Below, in pieces: positions 31,965 to 42,399 of a DNA stretch of 64,000 nt. The DNA is from Muscardinus avellanarius (taxonomy: Eukaryota > Chordata > Mammalia > Rodentia > Gliridae), in contig OY726560.1 of assembly GCA_963383645.1 (NCBI GenBank), forward strand, positions 87,087,093 to 87,151,092. The letters run 5' to 3'. A program made the translations under genes and the position numbers. The notes under the pieces were generated by a model. It did no database searches. It saw only the letters and a list, made by a program, of their open reading frames with translations, and had not been told where the DNA came from. Position 1 is the first letter of the stretch. Each line of letters opens with the position of its first letter.

Positions 31965-32166
31965 GGTTGTAGTGGCACATGCTTGTAATTCCAGCATTTG
32001 GGATACTGAGACAGGAGGTTTGCGGTTTGCAGACAGCCTCAACTACTTAGTGAAGCCCTTTGCAACTCAGAGAGAAATTGTTTCCAAATAAAGAATAAAA
32101 AAATCTAAATCTGCAGCTTGGAGGTAGAATGCCCCTGGTTTCATCCCTAATCCCATACAAAAAAAG
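31965..32166 (+). mobile_element. B1-dID-type SINE, older subtype
   Basis: GGTTGTAGTGGCACATGCTT head, GTAATTCCAGCATTTGGGAT, TTTCCAAATAAAGAATAAAA linker and an ID end CATCCCTAATCCCATAC. Confidence 0.85.
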
Positions 32167-32541
32167 AAAATTTTTATACATGTTTTAGAAATTGGGCAAA
32201 ATTGCTTTTTAAATTGATTTTATACCCACACTACCAGCATGGTATCTCCTTTTGGCCAATCTATTGATTATAAAACATTTACTTACAAACTCTGCCCATA
32301 ATTTTACTTCCCTGACTACATTAAGGTCACTTTTGCATGTTTATATGCAAACTCTATTTTTTTGTTGAGAAATGTCATGGTTTTTACTGAGTGTATTGGT
32401 GGTTTGTTTTCTTTATTCTCTAAGCATTTGAATGGGATGTGAATATTAACTCACTGGTTTTAACATGATTGTAAAACCCTTTTGTAATTTTGTAGTATTA
32501 CACCAGCTTTTCTTTCCCTGAGTTCATAAAGAGAAATGTGT
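32167..32541. other. AT-rich unrecognised sequence, possibly old L1 antisense
   Basis: TTGGCCAATCTATTGATTAT and GGTGGTTTGTTTTCTTTATT are reminiscent of antisense L1 ORF2, but not enough to call it. Confidence 0.3.
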
Positions 32542-32832
<291 letters not shown>

Positions 32833-33055
32833 AAAAGATTTCATACTTTTACTTCTAAATGTTTAAAGCTTTGATATTCAGAGTTGTGTTTATTATATTA
32901 TGTAAAGAATAAGGTAACAGACCTCTTTTGTTTTATCATATGGAAAAGTAGTAATTTTTATCTTTAAATTCTAAAACATGTTTATTTCTCATGATATGTG
33001 ACATAGCAACATACAGTAAAGTTGCTGCTCAATGAATTCTTGGCATGTGGATTTT

Positions 33056-34200
33056 TTTAGTTTTTTGTTGTTGTTTTGTACTTATCTTGGTGCATTGTAG
33101 TCTCTCATCATAATATAAATCATATTGACAATGCATGTTCTTGGTGGCTTTCCTTCAGATTGACATTGGTATATATTCACATGTATACACATAGTCTCTG
33201 GTTGTTTTTCTGTTAATGAACCTAAGTCTTCTTCCATCCCTACCCTTATATCTCCTCCCTGGCTTTCCTAAAGATACTCCTCCTCATCTGGACTCTCTCT
33301 TGTATCCCAATTACTCCCAATTCTGCACATATTTTAAAAATATGTCCCTTCACTCTCTGCAATTGGCTAATCTTAATGTTCTCCAGATCCCTCCATTTTC
33401 TTGAAAATGATGTAATTTTATTTTTTATTCCTAATAATTTAATTCTGCATTTTTTATAATTTTGTAATTCGTTCATCTATTGATAGATACCTAGGTTTGT
33501 TCTATAGTTTGGTTACTGTGAATTGTGCTGCTATGAACATGGGTGTACACATGTTATTGTAGTTCTCTGGTTTCAACTCCTTTGGAAAGATACCCAGTAG
33601 TAGTAGGGCTGGATCATATAGTGGAGTCATGCCCAGTTTTGTAAGGACTCTCCACACTGATCTCCATAGTGACTAAACTAGTTTGAAATTCCACCAACAA
33701 TGGAGAAGAGTGGCTATTTCCTCACAGTTTCACCAACTTGTATTGTTATTTAATTTCTTTATGATTGGCATTATGTTTGGGGTTAGATGGAATCTCAATG
33801 TAGTTTTGATTTGCATCTCCCTGGTTGCTAATGATGTTGAACATTTTTTCATGTATTTATTGGTCATTTGTATCTCCTCTTTTGGGAAATGTCTATTCAT
33901 TTAAGTTGCCTGTTTTATGATTGGGTTATTTGTTTTGCTAGTGTAGAGTCTTTTGCATTCTTCGTATATTCTGGGAATCAAGTTGCGATGGATCAAAGAC
34001 TTAAAAATTAGACCAGAGACTGTGAAGTTATTAGAGGAGGGAATAGACTCAGCACTAGAACATATAGGCACAGAAAGACAGTAATTATCTCAACAAGACC
34101 TAAAAGGTGCAGGAAATTAAAGCAAGAATTAACAAGTAGGATGGCATCAACTAAAAGGTTTTTAATTCATCAAAGAACCTAAAGAAATAGCCTACAAAAT
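33056..34200 (-). mobile_element. Old L1 3' end with 5' inversion
   Basis: 33056-33977 is minus-strand L1 (3'UTR, then ORF2 C-terminus; on + the antisense landmarks GTGAATTGTGCTGCTATGAA and TTTGATTTGCATCTCCCTGG are clear). At about 33978 the orientation flips: 33984-34200 is plus-strand ORF2, coding in order RWIKDLKIRPETVKLLEEG and HIGTER. In the protein the plus part lies directly upstream of the point where the minus part begins (LIPRIY). This is the product expected of twin priming. Decayed. Confidence 0.8.
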
Positions 34201-34303
34201 AGAATATCTTTACTATTTATAATTTAGATGCATGAAAGACTTCATACACTTTACTCTCTGTTTAAAAAGTTCTTCCAGAAGGTTTAAGTGGAAGGGATTA
34301 TGA

Positions 34304-34545
34304 AGCCGGGCTTGATGGCACATTTGGGAGGCTGAAACTGGAGGAACATGGTTTGCGGACAGCTGCAGCGACTTAGTGAGGCCCTTTGCAACTCAGTGAG
34401 ACCCTGTTTCAAAAATTTTAAAAAGACTTAAAAAAATAGGGTTGGGGGTGTAGCTCAAAGAATGTACCTGGATTACATCCCCAGTTCTGCAAAATTAAAT
34501 AAATAAGTAAATACATACATAAATACATACATACATACATACATG
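34304..34545 (+). mobile_element. B1-dID-type SINE with internal head deletion
   Basis: AGCCGGGCTTGATGGCACAT head joins directly to TTTGGGAGGCTGAAACTGG, so about 20 bp of the head are missing. The ID end is ACATCCCCAGTTCTGC, then an AAATA/CATA tail array (34494-34545). Confidence 0.85.
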
Positions 34546-35279
34546 GTATTATGAATCACATAAGTAAATACTAGTAAGCCAAAATTATATTTCCCAAGGC
34601 CCCAAAAAAGCTTGTGGCCTCATCCACCATCATTCCACATACAAAAGGGAGTATAAAATCTGTAGACAAGGAAAGAATACACAGTTGTTTGAAAGCACTG
34701 TAGTTGTAATATACACTCCCATAAAATGTTCAGCATCAGAGCCACAAGTGCACATTGACAGATCCCTGCAGAGATCACGCTGAAGAAAAGCCATGAAGGA
34801 TGGAGGAGCTGAGCCTTGCTCTTCATTGGCTGATCAGTAAGTGCTCTCCTCCTCAAATGTGTGCACTGGTTGTTAATGGTAGCCTTGAGAAAAGTGAAAC
34901 AAAGCCCCTAGGACCATTCTGTAGAGCCAGAGAGGTTGCAGTTCTTTAGCGATGGCTGAGAAATATAACATGCTCTTTCTGAAAAAAAGGTGGCTCGTCA
35001 GAAATGTGGGATATTTGCCAGAATAGTAGATACATTGAAGAATATTTTCAAATTACTCTATCAAATGTGGAAACTGTTATTCATATCACTCACTACAGAG
35101 CAATTGAAATATGGTGAATCCAAACTGAGTTATGCTGTAAGAGACACACTGGCTCTCAGACATGTATGTGGCTCTCAGTATGTATTTGATTTGCATTGTT
35201 TTAAGAAGTTATTCACAGGATTTTTGTTGCAATATATCCTAGCAAATGAAAATTTTAAGATAGAAAGATGAAAATGTGT
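34546..35279. other. Unrecognised sequence
   Basis: No repeat or gene recognised. A 93-codon frame at 34990-35271 (+) has no recognisable domain. Confidence 0.35.
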
Positions 35280-35990
35280 GTGTAGCATATAAGGAAAGCT
35301 CAAGTCATTCTCCAGAGTGACTCTAACATAATATAGTTACACCAGTGAGGCAAGAGCAAGGCCATGTCCTAGGAAATGACTCTTGGCCAAATTCATGGAG
35401 GTTTTTCAAAAGGAAAACACCTCTTCCCAAGACCGTTCCCAAAATGAACATAGATGGGATTGTCTGGGCAGCTACAGCTATGAGATAAGGTATGCAATTT
35501 CCAGAGAATAAGCAAAGATAAAGTACAGGCTCACCACTATTTTGTTTCTGCACCCTGATTATAATAGGCCCAAATTTTCCACTTCCCTCCCTCCTGAGAG
35601 TTGCCTGAAAGTTGAGTTGGCTATTTTATAAAAAAGACTGTATGTAGCAGGGCATGGTGGCACATGCTTGTAACCCCCGCGCTTGGGAGGCAGAGACAGG
35701 AGGATCACGCAGGTTTGAAGCCAGCCGCTCTGGCTAAGAGACCCTGTTTCCAAATAAAAAAGTATAAAATAGGTCTGGGAGTGTAGCCCAGAGGTAGAAG
35801 GGCTTCCAGGAACCCCAGTACCACCAAAAAAAGAAGTCTGTATGCCCTAAGCTCAGACTCAGAGTTTTGATCTTTGAGCCTCACTGGTGAATAAACTGAC
35901 TCCCTATATCATGATCCAACCTCTGAGTCTTGGTCTTCATGGACTGAAGTCTTCTCTCAGGCTTTACCTGAAGACAGGCCCAGTGCATTT
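35280..35990 (+). mobile_element. Probable class I ERV LTR, split by a SINE
   Basis: TATA-like TATTTTATAAAAAAG near 35625, then the SINE (35648-35830), then CCCTAAGCTCAGACTC and the polyadenylation-type signal GTGAATAAACTGACTCCC near 35888. With the SINE removed, TATA-to-signal spacing is about 80 bp, as in class I LTRs. Decayed class I pol lies downstream on the same strand (37420-38990), which supports a provirus remnant. U3 start and U5 end are approximate. Confidence 0.5.
35648..35835 (+). mobile_element. B1-dID SINE, younger subtype, inside the LTR
   Basis: GCAGGGCATGGTGGCACATG head, CCCCCGCGCTTGGGAGGCAG, B box GGTTTGAAGCC, and GAAGGGCTTCCAGGAACCCC end. Flanks share an imperfect duplication (GACTGTATG before, GTCTGTATG after). 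Confidence 0.9.
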
Positions 35991-36534
35991 TTGCCTCATA
36001 CTGCCTATGTGTCAGGAGTCAGCCTTCCTCATCACTGAGGCTGATAAACACAATATACCAGAGGCTTTTTTGCCACTGTCTTGGAGATCTCACACCAAGG
36101 TTGCTGACTCCAGGACTGACAGTTACCAAGGTCGTAGGCCAGAGATACAATAGATTACTTCCCAATGTGGACATCTGAATCACAGCAGGCCACCCTGGGG
36201 CTCAGGCAGTTTCCATTACCCAAATAGTGTAAGAGGTCTGATCAGCCCTTAGGAATTTCCCATGCAGTGTGAGAATTCAAGATTTAGTTGGATGTGTGTT
36301 AATAATGAGAATGTGTGTATGATTGATACACACACACTGGGGTCAAACTCAAGTTTACACCTTACAGAGCTGAAGCAAGTGTTGTGTTCACTGCCTGGAT
36401 CCAAGGCCATTCTATATCAGCTAAGTGGCAGTCCAGCAAAGACTGATTTAACAGTGAATACTGCTCTACTTATCTCCAAAAAGATGGTTGAAACAGCTCT
36501 GTTAGGAGGACAGCTGGGTTCAGACAAAGCAAAT

Positions 36535-36585
<51 letters not shown>

Positions 36586-37419
36586 TAGGTATTCTGGCTC
36601 TAGAGTAGACACTTTAGGAAGGAATGGAAGGGAAACAAATTAAATCCACTCTCCTTGGCCTCATGATCAGGAAATTTTTAAATATTTCTATAGGGGATTA
36701 TGGAACCAGGAAGGTTTCAAACTGTGTGAGGTGGAATGGCCAGCCCTCAGAGAAGCCAAAAGAAGGCTCATTAGTTCCAGGCATCACCCAATGCATGTGT
36801 AATTGAGTCACAGACTTTCCAGGATATCCAGGCCAGTTCCCTTGCTGCTAAAGCCTTGGTTTCTGGAGGACAGAACAGAGGCCAGAGTAGGATACAGAAG
36901 ATCTTTTTATTCACCAGTGAAAGCCCAGTGTGCAAAGCCCCAGATCTGAGCACTGAATGGCATTATCACACAGATTATATTTCCCCAGAGAGATAGGTTT
37001 TGATTGGGTCAATAATAGAAAGGGGGACAAAAATGGGGGCTTAGGTCAGGTTTATTTCTGTTTCCTAAGCTACATTTCCTATATTAGCCTCTATGCGGCC
37101 AAGTTGGGACTGGGTAGTACCATGCCAACTTTCTGGACTTATCTGCCTTATCTTTTAGTCCTAGATGCTGGGAGAGGTCCTACTGTGTTCACATAAGGGG
37201 AGGGCCTGAGAAGAAGGCTTCATTCTTCTATCTTGTCCTTAGGCTATTAGCCAAGAATTGTCTTAAAGACATACAAAGAAAATATCCTGGGTCTATCAAC
37301 AAAAGATGAAATGTTAAGGGCTAACCAACCAGAGAGGAGAAAAACTATTGAGGGCAGGGCATAAAGATGCAGTCCAAGGCATCTTTGTACCTTCCAACAA
37401 GTGATCCCTCCAGAAATTT
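35991..37419. other. Decayed sequence between LTR and pol remnant
   Basis: Includes a pure TCTG tetranucleotide array (about 12 units, 36537-36584). At 36880-36900 CTTTTTATTCACCAGTGAAA looks like the reverse complement of an LTR polyadenylation region, so a minus-strand LTR may be present to about 37200, but I cannot fix its ends. Too short to hold complete gag, protease and RT; none recognised. Confidence 0.35.
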
Positions 37420-38990
37420 CTGGGAGTGGAGTGGTAGGGTTCTGTCACAGAGAAATTTCAACTTTTACTGTCACTGCAAAACCCCTCTTCAAAGACTGGA
37501 GAAAAAGGACACTCTGTAGGGGGAAAGCAGCAACAGACCTCTCAGCATTTCAACAAGCAGCTGCAAACTGGCCTATCCTAAGGCTCCCAGACCTAGAAAA
37601 ATCTCTGTCCTTGTATATCTTTGAAAGTCAGAAAATAGCTGTTAAGATTTTGATTCAGCAGATTGGGTCTTAGTATTGTCTGATCACTTACCTTTTAAAG
37701 CAACTAGATCTAGCTACTAGTAGATGGCTACTGCATCTGTGAGCCCTACAGCAATTGCTTTCTTGTTCAAGGGGCTAACAAGTTAACTCTAGGACAAAAA
37801 TTATGAGTAAAAGTTTCCTATTTTGTAATCTCACTCAGACACTTCAGAGGACACCATTGGCTACTAAAAGCTGGACTCACAAACTATCAGGAGATACTTT
37901 GTGAAAATCCCGAGATAGAGCTTGAAACTTTGTGCACCCTTAATTTAGCCACTCAGTGATGAGCTGTCAGTCTGCAACTATGAGGAATTGCTAGCACAAA
38001 GTCACTCAGGAAGACCACCTCTACCCTGATCCAGAATTAGAGATGTTTGTAGATGAACAAAGTTCTGTAAATAAGCAGGGTAACAGCAATCCAGGCATAG
38101 CATTGTAACTTTGGGCAAAGCCCTAGAGACCGAGTCCTCCCCAGCCAGCACCTCAGCCAAAAAAAACTGAGTTGATTGTCTTCATGAAGCCATTTGAGTT
38201 AGGAGAAAGTCAGGTGACAACATCTATACATACTATAACTATGCCTTCTTAACCCTGAACATCAACAGAACTTTCTACAAGCAAAGGAAACTATTAAATT
38301 CTGAAGGAAAGCATTTAAGGGACCCTCATCTAAACCTGCTTGAGGCACTTTAGGAACCAGTAAAAGTAGCTGCCATGCACTGTAGAGGGCATCAAAAAGG
38401 GACCAGTCCTCAGGCATAAGAAAACTCCAAGTCTGAAAGTGAAGCAAAAAGGGTTGCACCAAATCTCCTTGCTGCAACTGGCTACTTGCTGGTATCCTTA
38501 CTCCTGCCTGGGATGCCCAACAATGGTCTCTCCTAGGAGCTCCAAGAATTAGTGTGGCTAGAAAGGAAAGTGGTGTTTCAAATCTCAGAGAAAGTGTATG
38601 ATACTGCCTGACAATCAAATAGCCATCTCTTACAAGCATGGCCATTTTTGTATGGGAGGAGCCCAAATCTATCATATCAGGTGAGAGAAGGATAAAACTT
38701 TGAGAAGCTTCTCAGCCAGTACTATTACATATACCACCTGGAAAACCAAAAAAGATAGGACATGGGTGTGTGACCTGCACTAAGAACAACCCTAAGAAAG
38801 AACCTGTCCTTTCTCCCAGAATACAGGCTGTGGGAGCAGCTCCCTTTGAAAATGTGCAAATTGAATTTTTAAATTGCCAAAATGTAATGAGTAGAAATAT
38901 CTCCTTGTCATAGTACACACCCAGAATGGGTAGATGGAAGCATATCCCTTCTGGACAGAAAAATCCAGGGAAGTAATTCATATCTTACTC
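37420..38990 (+). pseudogene. Decayed class I ERV pol (RT end, RNase H, start of integrase)
   Basis: Fragments in order, in shifting frames: the RT-RNase H connection (about 37535-37675, AFQQAAANWPILRLPDLEKS), a tether segment (about 37690-37800), an RNase H entry (about 37865-37960, HHWLLKAGLTNYQ) and an RNase H core with FVDEQSS near 38045, a conserved His-rich segment near 38370 (AAMHCRGHQKGT), and an integrase core start near 38830 (GAAPFENVQIEF). Stops and frameshifts are many. The order and motifs match gammaretrovirus-like (ERV1) pol. It ends at the minisatellite. Host-genome fossil, not functional. Confidence 0.75.
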
Positions 38991-39010
38991 AGAAAAAACA
39001 TTTCTAGACC

Positions 39011-39598
39011 GTGAGGCAAGGCCGGTGCTGAGGCCTCCAAGACCAGGATCAGAGCCTGCTGAGGGGTTAGGCCAGTACCGGGGCCATCATGGCCAGGATC
39101 AGAGCCCACTGTGAGGCTAGGCTGGTGCTGGTGCCTCCGAGGCCTGGATAGGAGCCTGCTGAGTGGTTAGGCCAGTGCCGGGGCCAGTGAGGCCGGGATC
39201 GGAGACTGCCTTGAGGTATGGCCGGTGCTGGGGCCTCCAAGGCCGGGATTGGAGCCTAATGAGGGGTGAGGTCAGTGCTGGGACCAATGAGGCCAGGATT
39301 GGAGCCAGCCATGAGGCAAGGCCGCTACTGAGGCCTCCAAGGCAGAGATCAGCGCCAGCCAAGGGGTTAGGCCGGTGCTGGGGCCAGCAAGGCTGGGATC
39401 GGAAACTGCCATGAGGCAAGGCCAATGCTGGGGCCTCTGAGGCCAGGGGCGGAGCCAGCCAAGGGGTTAGTTTGGTGCAGGGGCCAGTGAGGCCAGGATT
39501 GGGGCCTCCCAAGAGGCAAGGCTGGTGCTGGAGCCAGCGAGGTCGGGATCAGAGTCCTCCGGGTGGCCAGGCCACTACTGGGGCTGTCAAGAGTGGGA
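39011..39598 (+). repeat. 50 bp-period minisatellite with 100 bp alternating higher order
   Basis: About 11.8 units start at 39011, 39061, 39111 and so on every 50 bp to 39561. Two unit types alternate: A (GAGGCAAGGCCGGTGCTG..., CCTCCAAGG) and B (GAGGGGTTAGGCCAGTGC..., GGGGCCAGTGAGG). No unit shows an indel that breaks the 50 bp register, although substitutions are common. Frames through it on both strands (39163-39414 and 39117-39512) come from the repeat. Confidence 0.95.
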
Positions 39599-39601
39599 TT
39601 G

Positions 39602-39796
39602 AAGCCGGGCGTGGTGGCGCACGCTTGTAATCCCCGCGCTTGGGAGGCAGAAACAGGAGAATCACGCAGGTTCGAAGCCAGCCGCGCACTGGCTTAGGAG
39701 ACCCTGTTTCCAAATAAAAATGTAAAAATAGGTCTGGGAGTGTAGCCCGGAGGTAGAAGGGCTTCCAGAAACCCCAGTACCACCAAAAAAAAAAAA
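39602..39796 (+). mobile_element. B1-dID SINE, younger subtype, with clean target-site duplication
   Basis: Duplication AAGAGTGGGATTG at 39589-39601 and 39797-39809. Head AAGCCGGGCGTGGTGGCGCA, CCCCGCGCTTGGGAGGCAG, B box GGTTCGAAGCC, linker CCCTGTTTCCAAATAAAAA, ID end GGCTTCCAGAAACCCCAGTA. It is close to what I take as the subtype consensus and sits in the last unit of the minisatellite. Confidence 0.95.
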
Positions 39797-39809
39797 AAGA
39801 GTGGGATTG

Positions 39810-40991
39810 GAACTTGCAATGTGGCATGCACAGAGAAATAGCACAGAAAATAAAATCCAGATGCTTCCCCTAATTAGCAAGAACTAGGAGGAAAGGGGTA
39901 ATAGGAGGAGGTCAAGTAGTAGAAAGGGCCCTATTGAGAAGCAATTAAGGTGACCAATCAGAGGAGAGGGGAAGGGGGAAGATGGAATATCTTTAAAAGT
40001 CATGAGATGCATAAACAAATATATCAAAGATAATCACCAATTAAGCATGGGATCAAGGGAGGGGGAGGGAATGGGATGGGGATTGGATGAGGGCTTATTG
40101 CAGGGAATGAGTATATCAGGGGAATCATGTTGGGAGGCAGGAGAAGGGAAAGTACATTGGCTGTGCTCCTCATATCATAGAGGCCAGAAGCAAGAGTGAG
40201 TAAGTAGGGTGAGGAAGAATCATTCATATAATCCTCAAGTTTGCACCCTCAGAAACCCAGTTCTAGCTATACTCTACAGGCCTGGAATGCATTACAATGG
40301 TATTACCCACTACTGGAATTACAACCTTCACGACTCAATTACATCAGCACTAACCATTAGTAAATGAGCTCTTTAGTGGACATTTTATGTCTATAATGAC
40401 TGCCCTTGCACATAGAGTTAGACAATGGATGAGCCTTGGTCTCAGAAGTCACCCAGAATGCAACAGTAGCCTTGGGTATGACCTGGAAGCTGTACTCTAC
40501 ATATAAGACACAGAGTTCAGGCAAAGTAGGTTGGTTTACTGACAAATTTTTCTAATTTAAGTTAAAGCCTTATCCTTAGTCCTATTGAAAATTAGATGAG
40601 CTCCCACTAAGAAAGTCTCTGCTTTTTACTCAGGCCTCTCTGAATTCATCATAGTAGAAATGTGGTTTTTTGCTACAGTTCAGGAGGGTGAGTTCCATTC
40701 TCCACTAGACCCTAAGGGTGTGATGGGGTGCACTGCAGCTGTACTGTGGTGGTGGGGCTGGCATTGATTGGTTCACATATGTAAATTTTATCTCTTTCAA
40801 AACTGTCTCTTGTTGCTTTGGCTAGAGAGTGTGAGCTTCCATGAATGTCTTTGTCATCCTGTTCTTTCAACATTTTTCCCTTATCTGCATACAATCGGGA
40901 ATAAAAGCTAAATACAATTTAAGTTCCTCACTGTTGCATCTTATTACTTAGTTATTTATTTATTACTTAGTTATTTATAAACTTACTTATT
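39810..40991. other. Unrecognised sequence, possibly with an old L1 3' end
   Basis: 39990-40100 (ATAATCACCAATTAAGCATG, then GGGAGGGGGAGGGAATGGGA) resembles the G-rich L1 3'UTR end on +. The rest to 40990 is unrecognised, with AATAAAAGC near 40901. Confidence 0.35.
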
Positions 40992-41162
40992 TTTGTTGGA
41001 CTGGGAATTAAACCCAGGCACATTATACCTCTGAGCTACAGCCACTTTTGGTTTTTTGTTTTTGAAGCAGGGTCTAAGTGCTGAGGGCCTTGCTAAATTG
41101 CTGACGTTATTTTGGAATCTGTGTTATTCCTGTCTCAGCTTCCAAAGTACCAGTTATGTCAT
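40992..41162 (-). mobile_element. B1-dID-type SINE, diverged
   Basis: Reverse complement: ATTAAACCCAGGCACATTAT, ACCTCTGAGCTACAGCCAC, GAAGCAGGGTCTAAGTGCTG. The head is degenerate and ends near 41160. Confidence 0.7.
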
Positions 41163-41324
41163 TTTAACTCCATATATCTCCAACATTTTGAAGCCTACTT
41201 ATTTTTATTTTATGTTGAATACTTAGCAAGAGTTATCAGAAGGAAGAGGAAAACCATTCTACACCACCTTTCATGAAGGATAATTTTTGATATTCAATGA
41301 GCTGCTAATATGAATGTTTTTATT

Positions 41325-41340
41325 AGTAATACTATTTTTA
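41325..41340 (+). repeat. Target-site duplication of half-L1 copy 2, left
   Basis: AGTAATACTATTTTTA, identical to 44241-44256. Confidence 0.9.
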
Positions 41341-41420
41341 TTTTTTTATTTTTTTATTGGTGCACTGTATTCATACATCATAGTGGGATACAAACTTTTG
41401 TAGACATACATGCACACATC

Positions 41421-41474
41421 GCCCAGTCACCCCCACCCGATCCCCACCCCATTCTCTCCCCATCCCTCCTTCCC
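41421..41474 (-). other. G-rich 3'UTR tract of half-L1 copy 2
   Basis: C-runs on + (CCCCCACCCGATCCCCACCCC and on), i.e. G-runs in the element's transcript. Same place as 27715-27760. Confidence 0.6.
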
Positions 41475-42399
41475 ATGCTTGGTTTAGTGGTTGACATCTA
41501 GTATTATAGCAATTTATCCAAAATTAAAAATGATAATTTCACATAACAGTTTCATTTGTCTGATACCAAGCTTTTGATGACTTAAAGATAACATTTCAAT
41601 ATTTCTTTTTGCTTTCTTTCTTACCAGAGAATATTTTTTTCTATTTTTTAGGTGAAACTATCATATATTTATATATTTATTTTTCAGAAAAAAAATCTAT
41701 CCTAATATGGAATATGGACTCTAGATACCCAAAATGATCTCGAAAAAGAACAAAGCTAGAAAATATATATTATCTGATTTCAAACCATATAAAGCTACAA
41801 TAATCGAAACAGTGTAGTACTGTTCTAAAGGCAGATATATAAACCATTGGAGTTAAATAAAAGCATAGAGCTAAATTCTTCCCTATATTGTCAAGTTATT
41901 TTTGACAAGGTTTCCACGAACATTTGGTGGTGGAAATAATAATCTTTTAACTAAATATTGTTGAAAAATAATACTTACATGGAAAAGAATAAAATTGGAC
42001 CCTTACCTAATCCAATATACATATATTAACTCAAAATAGATAAAAAAAACCTAATATAAATCTTAAGACTATATAAACTTTTAGAAGAACACCTGGGTCA
42101 TAAAACCTCACAACATTGAAATTGGCAGTGATTTTTTGGATATGATTTCAATGGCACTGGCAACAGAAGAGTATACAAACTCCCTAAAAAATAAAAACAT
42201 ATTGTATATCCAAAGACAATGTAAACAGAGTTAAAAATTACTGATAGAATGGGATAAAATATTTCCAAATGCTATATCTGAAGGTATATTAATATTCCAA
42301 CTAGAAATCCTAAAAATTAACAACAATAAAGGCAAACAATACCATTTAGAGATAGGTAAAAGACTAACATAAATAATGAATCTCCACAGATAACCAATC

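Noticed and set aside
31610..31980. Frame with a Tyr-Ile repeat
   Set aside because: Translation of an (AT)n array plus SINE sequence. The same applies to 52125-52429.
36880..37200. Minus-strand LTR
   Set aside because: Only a short likeness around TTATTCACCAGTGA to the LTR near 35888. Ends and promoter are not visible, so not listed as its own feature.
39117..39512. 131-codon minus and 83-codon plus frames
   Set aside because: They are translations of the 50 bp minisatellite. The period is not a multiple of three, so the 'protein' is only a periodic artefact.
39011..39598. Regularly spaced repeats that could suggest a CRISPR array
   Set aside because: Repeats are contiguous with no unique spacers, and the genome is mammalian.
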